Below, piece after piece: positions 50,116 to 57,571 of a stretch of 57,571 bases of DNA. The notes under the pieces were generated by a model. The model saw nothing but the letters and a program-made list of their open reading frames with translations, was not told the DNA's origin and searched no databases. The translations under genes and the position numbers were made by a program. The stretch spans positions 1 through 57,571 of the forward strand of contig CAJUNE010000003.1 in NCBI GenBank assembly GCA_910587745.1, given 5' to 3'. Source of the DNA: an uncultured Bacilli bacterium (GTDB taxonomy: Bacteria > Bacillota_I > Bacilli_A > RF39 > UBA660). The first letter of the stretch is position 1. Each line of letters begins with the position of its first letter.

Positions 50116-51027
50116 TTAATTCCCAAGTTTTTCCACATTTCTTTCAAATAATTTTTTCCATTCTTCCAAACTTTCCAAATCTTTTTCAGCAATTAAATAT
50201 TTTTTAACTGCTTTTTGTAGCTTTAATATATCTTTTTTAGCTTTTAAAATATGAATTTTTCTATGACAGTTAGGACACAAAGCAACTGTATTATAGAGCG
50301 CATCAGGGCCATCATTAGCAAGATTAATTATATGATGTTCCTCTAAAAAAGGATAACCATTTTTATCATTAAATGGTGCTTCATTCTTACATAAATCACA
50401 TTTCCCATTAGCTCTATATTTAGTATATTCAGCGATATATAAATCCCTACTTCTTTTAATAACTTCTCCGCTCTTACTAACAGGTTTAATTTTAGATGCA
50501 TTCTTAGCTCTTAATTTTAATTCATGAACTGGCAATTTTCTTACTTTTTTTATTTTTTCTTCCATACTCAATTCTACATCTTTATCTAAAACTGTTAAAT
50601 TAACTGAATTATTTAAACGCTTTAAAGGAAATTTAAAAACACGTCGCAAATCACCATTTTTATCTAACTCATCCATTTCAAGCACATTACCTGCAACTTC
50701 TACTTCACCAGCATAATAATATTCATCAGACTTATAAGACTCAAATAAATAAACATTAATATTTTTTTCTTTAGAATAGAGCAACGTCTTATTTTGAGAA
50801 AAATTTATATTTTGATCGCCAACCATTCCCATACCTGTATAATAAAGTATTCCATTATTATCCCAAACATCATCATAAAGACTATTATTATGCTTTGCAA
50901 TAAGTATTAATGAATTTGTTTTTAAAGATCTTCTCATCCCACCTTGATTAGAACATTTAAAAACAGTACTTATATCATTATTTGAATATTTATTTCCTAT
51001 TACTAATTTATTATTTATTTTTGTCAT
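50116..51027 (-). CDS. HNH endonuclease with ScoMcrA-SRA-like N-terminal domain
   Basis: 303 residues. N-terminal NKLVIGNKYSNNDISTVFKC, GGMRRSLKTNSLILIAKHNN, and GILYYTGMGMVGDQNINFSQ resemble the SRA-like domain of ScoMcrA-type modification-dependent restriction enzymes. C-terminal HNH: GKCDLCKNEAPF, EEHHIINLANDGPDALYNTV, and ALCPNCHRKIHILKAKK, with the Zn-Cys pairs. It would cleave modified DNA (e.g. phage or foreign DNA). It overlaps the NUDIX gene upstream by 17 bases. Confidence 0.83.
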   Translation of the reverse strand: MTKINNKLVIGNKYSNNDISTVFKCSNQGGMRRSLKTNSLILIAKHNNSLYDDVWDNNGILYYTGMGMVGDQNINFSQNKTLLYSKEKNINVYLFESYKSDEYYYAGEVEVAGNVLEMDELDKNGDLRRVFKFPLKRLNNSVNLTVLDKDVELSMEEKIKKVRKLPVHELKLRAKNASKIKPVSKSGEVIKRSRDLYIAEYTKYRANGKCDLCKNEAPFNDKNGYPFLEEHHIINLANDGPDALYNTVALCPNCHRKIHILKAKKDILKLQKAVKKYLIAEKDLESLEEWKKLFERNVEKLGN

Positions 51028-51412
51028 TATACTCCTCCTCTAAAAACTTTGCTAAAGGAATATCAGCTAAAGCTAAATCATAATTAAGCAAATCTTTTAT
51101 TTCTACAAATTTATACTCAAAATGATTATGCAATTTAAAATCTCCACCAATATACTTACACTCATAAAGTCGTAAATCAATAACATTAGAAGGATAAGTG
51201 CAAATATTATTAGTTAAAAACCTGATTGCTTTAACTTGCATTTCAAACTCTTCTAAAATTTCTCTTTCTATTGCATCTTTTTCTGATTCATTTTTTTCTA
51301 CTTTACCACCTGGAAACTCCCATTTACCAAAAGTTTCTTTAGAACCTGTTGATCTTTTAGCAATTAAAACTTTGTCTTTCTTAAATATTAAAGCCGCCAC
51401 TACTGTTATCAT
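51011..51412 (-). CDS. mutT: MutT-like NUDIX pyrophosphohydrolase
   Basis: About 133 residues. NUDIX box FPGGKVEKNESEKDAIEREI, then LEEFEM, with N-terminal VVAALIFKKDKVLIAKRSTG. An (8-oxo)-dGTP or NTP-cleaning role is usual for this subgroup. ATG at 51412 follows GGTGAAGTTT. It overlaps the HNH gene by 17 bases, so they are co-transcribed. Confidence 0.87.
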   Translation of the reverse strand: MITVVAALIFKKDKVLIAKRSTGSKETFGKWEFPGGKVEKNESEKDAIEREILEEFEMQVKAIRFLTNNICTYPSNVIDLRLYECKYIGGDFKLHNHFEYKFVEIKDLLNYDLALADIPLAKFLEEEYNDKNK

Positions 51413-51458
51413 AAACTTCACCAAATAAATTATAACACAAAAACAATAAATTTAAAAT

Positions 51459-51487
51459 TAGACACTTATTCAAAACTATGATAAAAT
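51459..51487 (+). promoter_or_regulatory. Promoter of yidD
   Basis: TAGACA (51459-51464), 17 bases, TAAAAT (51482-51487). Confidence 0.55.
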
Positions 51488-51502
51488 AAAATAGTGATAT
51501 AT

Positions 51503-51724
51503 ATGCAAAAAATACTTATTAAATTAATTAAACTTTATCAAGCCCTCCCACTTCATACTCATAGTGCTTGTCGTTTTTATCCAACATGTAGTAATTATGC
51601 TATCGAAGCTATAAGTATTCATGGCAGTATAAAAGGAATTTATTTAACAATAAAAAGAATTTTAAGATGTAATCCTTTTAATAAAAAAAGCGGTATAGAC
51701 CTAGTACCACCTAAAAACAAATAA
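51503..51724 (+). CDS. yidD: Membrane protein insertion efficiency factor YidD
   Basis: 73 residues: MQKILIKLIKLYQALPLHTH, CRFYPTCSNYAIEAI, GIYLTIKRILRCNPFN, the conserved CxxxPxC-type YidD pattern. Helps YidC-type membrane insertion. Convergent with the XRE gene, overlapping by 14 bases. Start ATG at 51503 with a weak AGTGA. Confidence 0.93.
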   Translation: MQKILIKLIKLYQALPLHTHSACRFYPTCSNYAIEAISIHGSIKGIYLTIKRILRCNPFNKKSGIDLVPPKNK

Positions 51725-52031
51725 ATATCATAGCTAAAACAATTATTAATACAAAAGCAATAATATATTTAATTTTATTTTTAAACTTTAATTTTTTAAT
51801 TATCAAATCCATATCTTGAATTGATGTATCACCACTAAGCATTTCTACAATACTTGTCCCCAAAACTATAGATAACTTTTCTAATTTTTTTATATTAGGA
51901 AGACTTTTTCCTTTTTCCCATTTATCAATAGTTGCAATAGACACATGCATTTTTCTAGCTAATTCTTCTTGTGTAATTTTAGCATCAATTCTTTTTTCTT
52001 GAATAAAAGCCCCTATTTTCTTATTATACAT
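51711..52031 (-). CDS. XRE-family HTH regulator with C-terminal membrane helix
   Basis: About 106 residues. Helix-turn-helix at 5-60 (IGAFIQEKRIDAKITQEELA, VSIATIDKWEKGKSLPNIKK, LEKLSIVLG) and a C-terminal hydrophobic helix (about 85-105, YIIAFVLIIVLAMIFICF). A membrane-tied transcription factor is suggested. The real ATG is at 52031; an upstream frame extends over the promoter (TTTACG-17-TAAAAT). Confidence 0.8.
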   Translation of the reverse strand: MYNKKIGAFIQEKRIDAKITQEELARKMHVSIATIDKWEKGKSLPNIKKLEKLSIVLGTSIVEMLSGDTSIQDMDLIIKKLKFKNKIKYIIAFVLIIVLAMIFICF

Positions 52032-52151
52032 AAACCCACTTCTCTCTAAAGATATTTTATCAAATAAAACAACATTCGTAAACATTTTTCACTATTTCAA
52101 AAGACTTCTAACTTGCATTTTACTTTCCTGATAAAATAAATCTTTTTTACT

Positions 52152-52798
52152 TTACAATATCATTAAAACTCTCAAGATATTTTTTTCTTCAAAAAAACTC
52201 AAATCATAGCTTATATCTTTTAAACCTAAAATCTCTAAAGTATCAAGAGCTTTACCATTTAAAGAATAATCTTCATCATACAATAAAGAAATAACAATAG
52301 ACCAAAAAAAGTTAATTATCCAATACATATTCCTTGATTTAAATCGTTTTTTAAAATCATACCATCCCTATCTAAAAATAATAACCCTCTTTTTTGAACC
52401 ATTATATTACTACAATGAAAATCCGTGTAAACAAAACCTTTATAATATAAATCTAAAAAGATTCTACTCATCATAAAAATAATTTCGCACTTTTCTTTTA
52501 ATGATAATTTACCAAATAATTCTTTAATTGTTAAATCATCTAACAAAGGCATTGTATAACCAACAAAACAACCATCATCATATAGTAAATCATTAACCGT
52601 TACCATGCCATTTAATTTATGTTTTAAACTCTCTATTATTAAATTTTCTCTTTGTTCTCTTAAGGCTACATTTAATATTTTATAAACCTCATTTTGATAT
52701 AAATATAAAGAACTCTCACCATTAAGAGTTTGTTTATTAAAACTTTGAAGAAGTTTTGGATAACTACTAATAACTTCTAAACTAATATTCTTCCTCAT
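52152..52798 (-). pseudogene. Protein-kinase-like protein, probably frameshifted
   Basis: The first 160 residues (52316-52798) hold kinase-like signs: VYKIL with a candidate ATP Lys40, VYTDFHCSNIMV with Asp126 and Asn131, and FLDRDG with Asp143. The frame then stops at 52316. From 52328 a second frame resumes as MYWIINFFWSIVISLLYDED and runs to 52152, as expected for the rest of the C-lobe. A one- or two-base indel near 52325-52335 explains both; so either a pseudogene or an assembly error. Gene lies before tRNA-Ser. Confidence 0.65.
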
Positions 52799-52815
52799 AA
52801 AACCCCCAGAAACAT

Positions 52816-52838
52816 AAAAATCCCACTTTAGTGGGATA
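52816..52838 (-). terminator. Terminator of tRNA-Ser
   Basis: 8-bp stem ATCCCACT/AGTGGGAT followed by T run on the minus strand. Confidence 0.85.
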
Positions 52839-52848
52839 ATAACCTAAA

Positions 52849-52941
52849 TGGCGGAGTTGAGAGGATTTGAACCTCCGCGCCAGCATTCGCCGACCTAAAT
52901 CCTTAGCAGGGATCCCTCTTCAGCCTCTTGAGTACAACTCC
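52849..52941 (-). tRNA. tRNA-Ser (anticodon GCT)
   Basis: 93 nt, with a long variable arm as in tRNA-Ser. Acceptor GGAGTTG pairs with CAACTCC; anticodon loop CTGCTAA gives GCU; TψC loop GTTCAAATC; CCA encoded. Confidence 0.96.
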
Positions 52942-52957
52942 AATTTGCTACTACTTA

Positions 52958-52986
52958 AGTGTACAATAAATATTAATCTTTGTCAA
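52958..52986 (-). promoter_or_regulatory. Promoter of tRNA-Ser
   Basis: TTGACA (52981-52986), 17 bases, TACACT (52958-52963) on the minus strand. Confidence 0.8.
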
Positions 52987-53061
52987 TATTTTTTAGCCAA
53001 ACTATAGAACTAATACATATTTATCTAAAATTTACCAATAATAACATTAGGTGAAACCCAT

Positions 53062-54495
53062 ATGGAAAATAAAATCGTCAAAAGAATCCAAGAAGAATTC
53101 AAAAAAAATCCTGATTTAACTACTAAAAAAATAAAATTATCTCTACTTGATACTGTATATGTAATTTATTTAGAAACTATTAGTTCCAGTGATAAAGTAA
53201 ATGATTATATCTTAAAAAATTTAAGTAATTTAAGTGGCTTAAAAAGTAAAAAAATAAGAAACTTAGATTCTATATTACCCGGTCCTAATACCAAAGAAAT
53301 TAAAAACTATGATGAGATAGAATTTTACATAACTAATGGATTTACTATTGTAGTAAGAAATAATACGATTCTTGCCATTGAAACCAAAGCTGATATTAAT
53401 CGAAGTGTTGCTGAACCTAATAGTGAACCAGCTACTAATGGACCCAAAGACGCTTTTACAGAAAATTATCAAATTAATTTAGGTTTAATAAAAAGAAGAA
53501 TTAAATCTCATACTTTAAAAACTGATGAGTATATTGTTGGACGTAAAACAAGCACTAAAGTTGGCGTTTTATATTTTGATGATATTGCAGATTTAGAACA
53601 AGTTGAATTAATCAAAAAGAAAATATCTAAAATAGATATTGATGGCATAATTGATACAGCTTCTTTAGGTCAATTAATAACAGATGAATTTATTACCCAC
53701 TTTCCTACTTATATGATGACAGAAAGACCCGATAATGTTTCTCGTGCCCTACTTGAAGGTAAAATTGCTATTACAGTTGATACTTCACCTTATGTTATAA
53801 TACTACCCGCCTTTCTAGCAGACTTTATTAATCCAGGAGTAGATCAGTATAATAAAAACAAAAATGTTAACTTTATTAAAATACTTCGCTTTGTTTGTTT
53901 CTTTTTATCAATGATAGCGCCTGCCGTTTATATTGCTCTTACAAATTATAATCAAGAAACTATTCCAACAGACCTTTTAGTTAGTTTTGCTGTTCAAAGA
54001 GATGGTGTCCCCTTTCCGGCAATAGTTGAAGCTTTTATGATGCTCTTTATATGTGAGATGTTACGAGAAAGTGACCTTAGATTCCCTAACTCGTATGGTA
54101 GTGCCATTTCTATTTTAGGTGCTTTAGTCTTAGGAGATGCAGCTGTTTCTGCAGGAATAGTTAGTCAAATTATGATTATAGTTATTGCTCTAACATTTAT
54201 ATCCAGTTTAATATTTACTGAAGTAGAACTAGTAAGTGCCTTAAGACATTTAAGATTTATCTTTCTAATTTTAGCATCATTCTATGGCATTATGGGTATA
54301 GTCTTTGGTTTATTCTATTTTCTTATTAGAATTAATGATACTTACTCCTTTGGTAAACCTTACTTCTATCCGATTGTTCCTTTTGATAAAACATACATCT
54401 TTAAAACTTTACTTAAATCTCGTGCTAAAAAAGATACTAAACGTAGTAAATTGCTTACTAAGAAAAACTTTACAAGACAAGGAGAAAACGCATGA
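53062..54495 (+). CDS. gerA: Spore germination protein GerA (GerAA family)
   Basis: A-subunit of a nutrient germinant receptor, 477 residues. N-terminal soluble domain (1-260) with VYVIYLETISSSDKVNDYIL, then RPDNVSRALLEGKIAITVD and YVIILPAFLADFINPGVDQY, and four to five membrane helices to the end. AGGTGAAACCCAT precedes the ATG. First gene of gerA-gerC-gerB; overlaps gerC by four bases. Germination receptors are transcribed in the forespore (sigma-G), but no clear promoter is visible. Confidence 0.94.
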   Translation: MENKIVKRIQEEFKKNPDLTTKKIKLSLLDTVYVIYLETISSSDKVNDYILKNLSNLSGLKSKKIRNLDSILPGPNTKEIKNYDEIEFYITNGFTIVVRNNTILAIETKADINRSVAEPNSEPATNGPKDAFTENYQINLGLIKRRIKSHTLKTDEYIVGRKTSTKVGVLYFDDIADLEQVELIKKKISKIDIDGIIDTASLGQLITDEFITHFPTYMMTERPDNVSRALLEGKIAITVDTSPYVIILPAFLADFINPGVDQYNKNKNVNFIKILRFVCFFLSMIAPAVYIALTNYNQETIPTDLLVSFAVQRDGVPFPAIVEAFMMLFICEMLRESDLRFPNSYGSAISILGALVLGDAAVSAGIVSQIMIIVIALTFISSLIFTEVELVSALRHLRFIFLILASFYGIMGIVFGLFYFLIRINDTYSFGKPYFYPIVPFDKTYIFKTLLKSRAKKDTKRSKLLTKKNFTRQGENA

Positions 54496-55580
54496 AGAAA
54501 CTATTAATATTATTAATTATTCCTTTCATTTTAAGTGGCTGTTATGACTATAATGAGCTTAATGATTTAGCTATCGTCTCAGGTATTGGTATTGATTATG
54601 AAAATGAAGAATATATAGTTACTTATGAAATATTAAGTACTAAAAAAGAAGGAGAAACCTCAGCCTCCTCTAGTACTTATAACGTTACAAGTCGTGGTAA
54701 AACAGTAGTTGAAGCTTTTAGTAATAATGGTAATTTAATGGATAAAGTACCCTACTTTGAACATGTAGATGTAGTTGTTATAAGTGAAGATATAGCTAAA
54801 AACAATTTAAAAGAAGTTGGCGAATATATTATTAGAACATCTAAACTTCGAAACGAAAGTTTTCTAGCTATTGCTACTAATTCCAGTGCTAAAGATGTTA
54901 TAGAAGCTAAAACCAAGGAAAAACCTGTTGCCTCAAGTTTTATAATGAATTTACTCGAAAATAATAAAAATAGTGCTAGTGCTGGTTACTTTATGCCATA
55001 TACAGAAATATTAAATAGTATTCTAACAAATGGTGAAGATGCTATTTTATCAGCAGTTACTGTAAAAAAAAATGGTGAAGAAAAAAATATTGAATTAGTA
55101 GGTCTAGGTGTCTTTGAAGATTTTAAATTAAAACATATTTTTGATACCAAGGAAGCAGCCATTTTAAATGTCTTAAATAATTTTGATGCTGAAACAGTAT
55201 TCTTTGAAAAGAAATGTAACAATGGTGTTATAGTAGTATCCATTTATGAATCAAGTATCAAAATAGAACCTAATAATGAAAATGTTAAAATAAGCGGCAA
55301 ATTAAATGTTCGAATTAATGAGGACACTTGTAATGATAATTTAAGAGATGAAAAAGTCTATGAAAAACTCCAAAAAGAATTTACTAAAATAGTTGAAGAT
55401 AAAATGCTTAATGTTTTAGAAACTCTTCAAACAGAAAAATCAAATGCTCTTAAAATTGGTAAATCTTATTATGATAAATATCGTAAACCAGAATACAAAT
55501 TATGGACTAACCAAAGATTTGTCTTCGATTTAGATTTAAAAATAAATAAGAAAGGATTAATATTTGAGGTGAAAAAATGA
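54492..55580 (+). CDS. gerC: Spore germination lipoprotein GerC (GerAC family)
   Basis: C-subunit of the receptor, 362 residues. Lipoprotein signal MKKLLILLIIPFILSGCYDY with lipobox LSGC (Cys17), then the GerAC domains: NDLAIVSGIGIDYENEEYIV, EHVDVVVISEDIAKNNLKEV, then C-terminal domain. Shorter than the usual 370-400 only slightly. Overlaps gerA and gerB by four bases each. Confidence 0.93.
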   Translation: MKKLLILLIIPFILSGCYDYNELNDLAIVSGIGIDYENEEYIVTYEILSTKKEGETSASSSTYNVTSRGKTVVEAFSNNGNLMDKVPYFEHVDVVVISEDIAKNNLKEVGEYIIRTSKLRNESFLAIATNSSAKDVIEAKTKEKPVASSFIMNLLENNKNSASAGYFMPYTEILNSILTNGEDAILSAVTVKKNGEEKNIELVGLGVFEDFKLKHIFDTKEAAILNVLNNFDAETVFFEKKCNNGVIVVSIYESSIKIEPNNENVKISGKLNVRINEDTCNDNLRDEKVYEKLQKEFTKIVEDKMLNVLETLQTEKSNALKIGKSYYDKYRKPEYKLWTNQRFVFDLDLKINKKGLIFEVKK

Positions 55581-56608
55581 AAGAAAAACCATTTATCATA
55601 TATTTTTTAACCCAAAGTTTATTCTTAGGTTTTGGTATCTCTATTTTATTTAGTATTTCCAGTAAAGATTGTTATATAGGAGCTCTTTTAGGATTATTAA
55701 TTGGTTTTGTTATAATCTACTTATATTCTAAATTTTTAGAATTAAAAAAGAAAAGAACTCTTAAAGAAATACTAAAACAAAATAAAATTCTCGGCATATT
55801 TGTTTATCTTCTAATTATTATAGCTTCTTATATTTTACTAATCTATTCTCTAGTTATATATAAAGTATTCGTAGCTAGTTTTATGTTAATTAAAACCCCA
55901 GAAATTCTTCTACTCATACCTATTGTTATATTTGGAACTTATGGTGCATTTAAAGGATTAACAGTTATAAATCGTGTAGCAGAATCCTTAATACCTCTAG
56001 CTTTAGGTTTAGCAGCCTTTGCTTTTCTAGGGGTTGTTGGTTTATTTGACACATCTAATTTTCTTCCAATTTTAACTACTACTCCATCTAACTTTTTTAA
56101 AACAGCCATAACTTTCGCTGGCATAAGTACATTTCCTAATTTACTTACTATTCATTATCAAGAAAAACCAAAATATATGCTAACTACTTATTCCCTAACT
56201 TGTTTACTGATAATCGGTACTATCATTTATATAAATGGTATTCTAGGCGAAGAACTAGTTCACATCTATCGTTTCCCAGAATATATGGTTTTAAAACAAT
56301 TAAAACTATTCCAATTTATTGAAAAAGTTGAAAACATTTTATCAATCGCATGGATATTTAACATTTTTATTCTTTTAATGACATCTATTCATTCAATTAA
56401 AGAATTATTGCCTAATAAAAAACCTAAAATAATAACAGTCATAATTCTAATATTAACCTTATATATGATAGACAAAGTATTCGCTTTTAATTATGTTAAT
56501 GAACTTCGTATTTATAAATTATTACCATATATAAGTATAATTATTCCTTTAATAATTATTATACCTTTATTATATTTAGCTAAAAAAAAGAAAAGTAATC
56601 ATAACTAG
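55577..56608 (+). CDS. gerB: Spore germination permease GerB (GerAB family)
   Basis: B-subunit, amino-acid-permease-like with ten hydrophobic helices, 343 residues. FLTQSLFLGFGISILFSISS, TVINRVAESLIPLALGLAAF, and YRFPEYMVLKQLKLFQFIEK with VENILSIAWIFNIFIL. It is the germinant-binding subunit. Last gene of the gerA-C-B operon. Confidence 0.93.
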   Translation: MKEKPFIIYFLTQSLFLGFGISILFSISSKDCYIGALLGLLIGFVIIYLYSKFLELKKKRTLKEILKQNKILGIFVYLLIIIASYILLIYSLVIYKVFVASFMLIKTPEILLLIPIVIFGTYGAFKGLTVINRVAESLIPLALGLAAFAFLGVVGLFDTSNFLPILTTTPSNFFKTAITFAGISTFPNLLTIHYQEKPKYMLTTYSLTCLLIIGTIIYINGILGEELVHIYRFPEYMVLKQLKLFQFIEKVENILSIAWIFNIFILLMTSIHSIKELLPNKKPKIITVIILILTLYMIDKVFAFNYVNELRIYKLLPYISIIIPLIIIIPLLYLAKKKKSNHN

Positions 56609-56620
56609 GATTATTTTTTT
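56594..56620. terminator. Bidirectional terminator between gerB and GDPD gene
   Basis: Stem AGTAATC/GATTATT (56594-56600 with 56609-56615), T run on the plus strand and an A-rich flank, so a T run on the minus strand as well. Confidence 0.7.
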
Positions 56621-57206
56621 AATAGTCATCAACTATATAATAAACATCATTATAAATAAGTTTATCTTTTTTATTTATACCATATAAAAAGACTTCTATA
56701 TTAAGTTTTTTTAAAGAATTAATCATGTGTTCACTTGCTACATCATATAAAATTCCTATAAAATCAAATGGATATAGATTAGAACTATTAAGTATATAAT
56801 TAAGAACTCCTATTTTAAAAGTTCTACTTTTAAATTTTTTTATAACACTTGTAAAAAAAGACATAACATAAATATTTTTCCTTTTATATTTATTAAGTAA
56901 TTTAGTAAATTTTTCTACATCTAAATTTATATCTTTAATTTCAATCAATAAAATTTTATCTGTTTTAAGTTTTAAAACTTCTTCAAGTTTTGGTATTCCC
57001 TTTTTCTTAAGTTCTTTATATGTATATTTCCACATAAATTTACCATCAAGCATAATATCGTGATGTACTACAAACTCTCCATCTTTAGAAGTATAAATAT
57101 CAAACTCAAAACCATCATATAAAGAATTATTTATAGCTCCTAAAAAAGCGGGTATTGTATTTTCTTTAACCACTGAATTAAATATTCCTCTATGGGCAAT
57201 TAACAT
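56619..57206 (-). CDS. Glycerophosphodiester phosphodiesterase
   Basis: Hydrolyses glycerophosphodiesters, 195 residues, short. MLIAHRGIFNSVVKENTIPA with His5-Arg6 and the metal Glu in FEFDIYTSKDGEFVVHHDIM, all typical; the C-terminal barrel half is shorter than in the usual 240-residue enzyme. GGTGG precedes the ATG, placed within a hairpin AACCAC…GTGGTT that could hide it. Convergent with gerB. Confidence 0.88.
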   Translation of the reverse strand: MLIAHRGIFNSVVKENTIPAFLGAINNSLYDGFEFDIYTSKDGEFVVHHDIMLDGKFMWKYTYKELKKKGIPKLEEVLKLKTDKILLIEIKDINLDVEKFTKLLNKYKRKNIYVMSFFTSVIKKFKSRTFKIGVLNYILNSSNLYPFDFIGILYDVASEHMINSLKKLNIEVFLYGINKKDKLIYNDVYYIVDDY

Positions 57207-57330
57207 ATAAAAACCACCAATATATTTTATGTTTAGTGGTTTAATTTTGTGTTAAGAATAACTTTTAATTTATTTTATTAAAAAGAAAAAGCTTGATATT
57301 TAGTATCTATTGTGGTACCATTATTATAAT

Positions 57331-57428
57331 AAATTGAGCGGGTATTCTTAGGAATATCACTGATGGCAGTACTTCCATCAGAGCTTCGCATAGGTAATTG
57401 GAACCTATCCGTAGCACTCAATTTTTTT
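57331..57428 (+). ncRNA. Unidentified structured RNA, cloverleaf-like
   Basis: Closing stem AAATTGAG (57331-57338) with CTCAATTT (57417-57424), extended by CGG/CCG; three hairpins inside: GTATTC/GAATAT (57342-57357), CTGATGG/CCATCAG (57360-57381) and ATAGGT/ACCTAT (57390-57408). Read on the plus strand a 7-T run follows at once, so it would end a transcript. A TTGATA-17-TACCAT promoter at 57294-57322 is possible. It is the most GC-rich stretch here. No known riboswitch matches from memory; minus-strand orientation is not excluded. Confidence 0.55.
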
Positions 57429-57552
57429 GTTTATTATTTTTATCTATTTTATATATAATGCCCCTCTATATCTTAAACAATATTATACTTATTTTCCAAG
57501 CAAATTAAAAGAACTATTTTTGAAGTAGTCAAGAAAAAATAGACACTTTATA

Positions 57553-57568
57553 AAAAGAACGTTCTTTT
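57553..57568. repeat. Perfect 16-bp palindrome AAAAGAACGTTCTTTT
   Basis: Uninterrupted palindrome at the right edge, in a 140-base stretch (57430-57571) where I see no gene. It could be a repressor operator for a gene past the window. Confidence 0.4.
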
Positions 57569-57571
57569 AAA

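Overview
This window comes from a very AT-rich, endospore-forming member of the Firmicutes (Bacilli-like, probably an uncultured host-associated lineage near the Erysipelotrichia/Mollicutes branch). TGA is used as a stop (for example at the ends of the gerA and gerC genes) and TGG encodes Trp, so the standard bacterial code applies. Endospore formation is supported by spoIID, gpr, a SpoIIID-like regulator, a SpoIIIAH-like protein, gerE, a GerM-domain protein and a gerA-C-B operon. Core genes (smc, rnc, lepA, holA, trmD, rimM, serS, alaS, infC-rpmI-rplT, rpsU, rpsB, tsf, frr) show that this is a chromosome. Most genes lie on the minus strand in short operons separated by hairpin terminators.

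Layout. 1-2.6 kb: smc (cut by the window edge) and rnc. 2.7-6.6 kb: VanY-type carboxypeptidase, a Glu-Ile-Lys tRNA cluster, spoIID and the spore protease gpr. 6.6-12.4 kb: cvpA-trxA-NUDIX operon, RNase HIII, a LysR regulator, hypotheticals and holA. 12.5-15.3 kb: competence genes comEA-comEC. 15.4-20 kb: hemW, a SpoIIID-like regulator, lepA and a CmpB-family membrane protein. 20.2-22.3 kb: plus-strand sporulation genes, an unlisted 50-residue membrane peptide and tRNA-Arg. 22.4-25.7 kb: trmD-rimM and RNA-modification/protease genes. 25.7-27.8 kb: a T-box leader (apparent Ser specifier), an HD hydrolase and serS. 27.9-30.9 kb: sufC-sufD-sufS-sufU without sufB. 31-36.2 kb: hypotheticals, Smr protein, PfkB kinase, a compact AlaRS and a dNMP-kinase-like protein. 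36.3-41.2 kb: ribosomal operons with an L20-type attenuator. 41.2-44.8 kb: a bacteriocin-type locus with three unlisted double-glycine peptides, a C39-peptidase ABC exporter, an accessory membrane protein and a divergent double-HTH regulator. 44.8-50.1 kb: frr, tsf, rpsB and membrane proteins. 50.1-52.8 kb: HNH/NUDIX pair, yidD, an XRE regulator and a frameshifted kinase-like gene. 52.8-57.2 kb: tRNA-Ser, the gerA-C-B operon and a GDPD. 57.3-57.6 kb: an unidentified structured RNA.

Most notable items. (1) The compact double-glycine peptide locus, with phased direct repeats in the divergent promoter region. (2) A near-identical Rho_N/SAP-like tail at the C-termini of two unrelated ribosomal proteins, L20 and S2, conserved even at the DNA level. 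(3) An attenuator ahead of infC with mutually exclusive hairpins, plus a probable AUA start for infC. (4) An HD-domain hydrolase under apparent serine T-box control. (5) The cloverleaf-shaped RNA at the right edge. All assignments are from reading the sequence; no database search was run.
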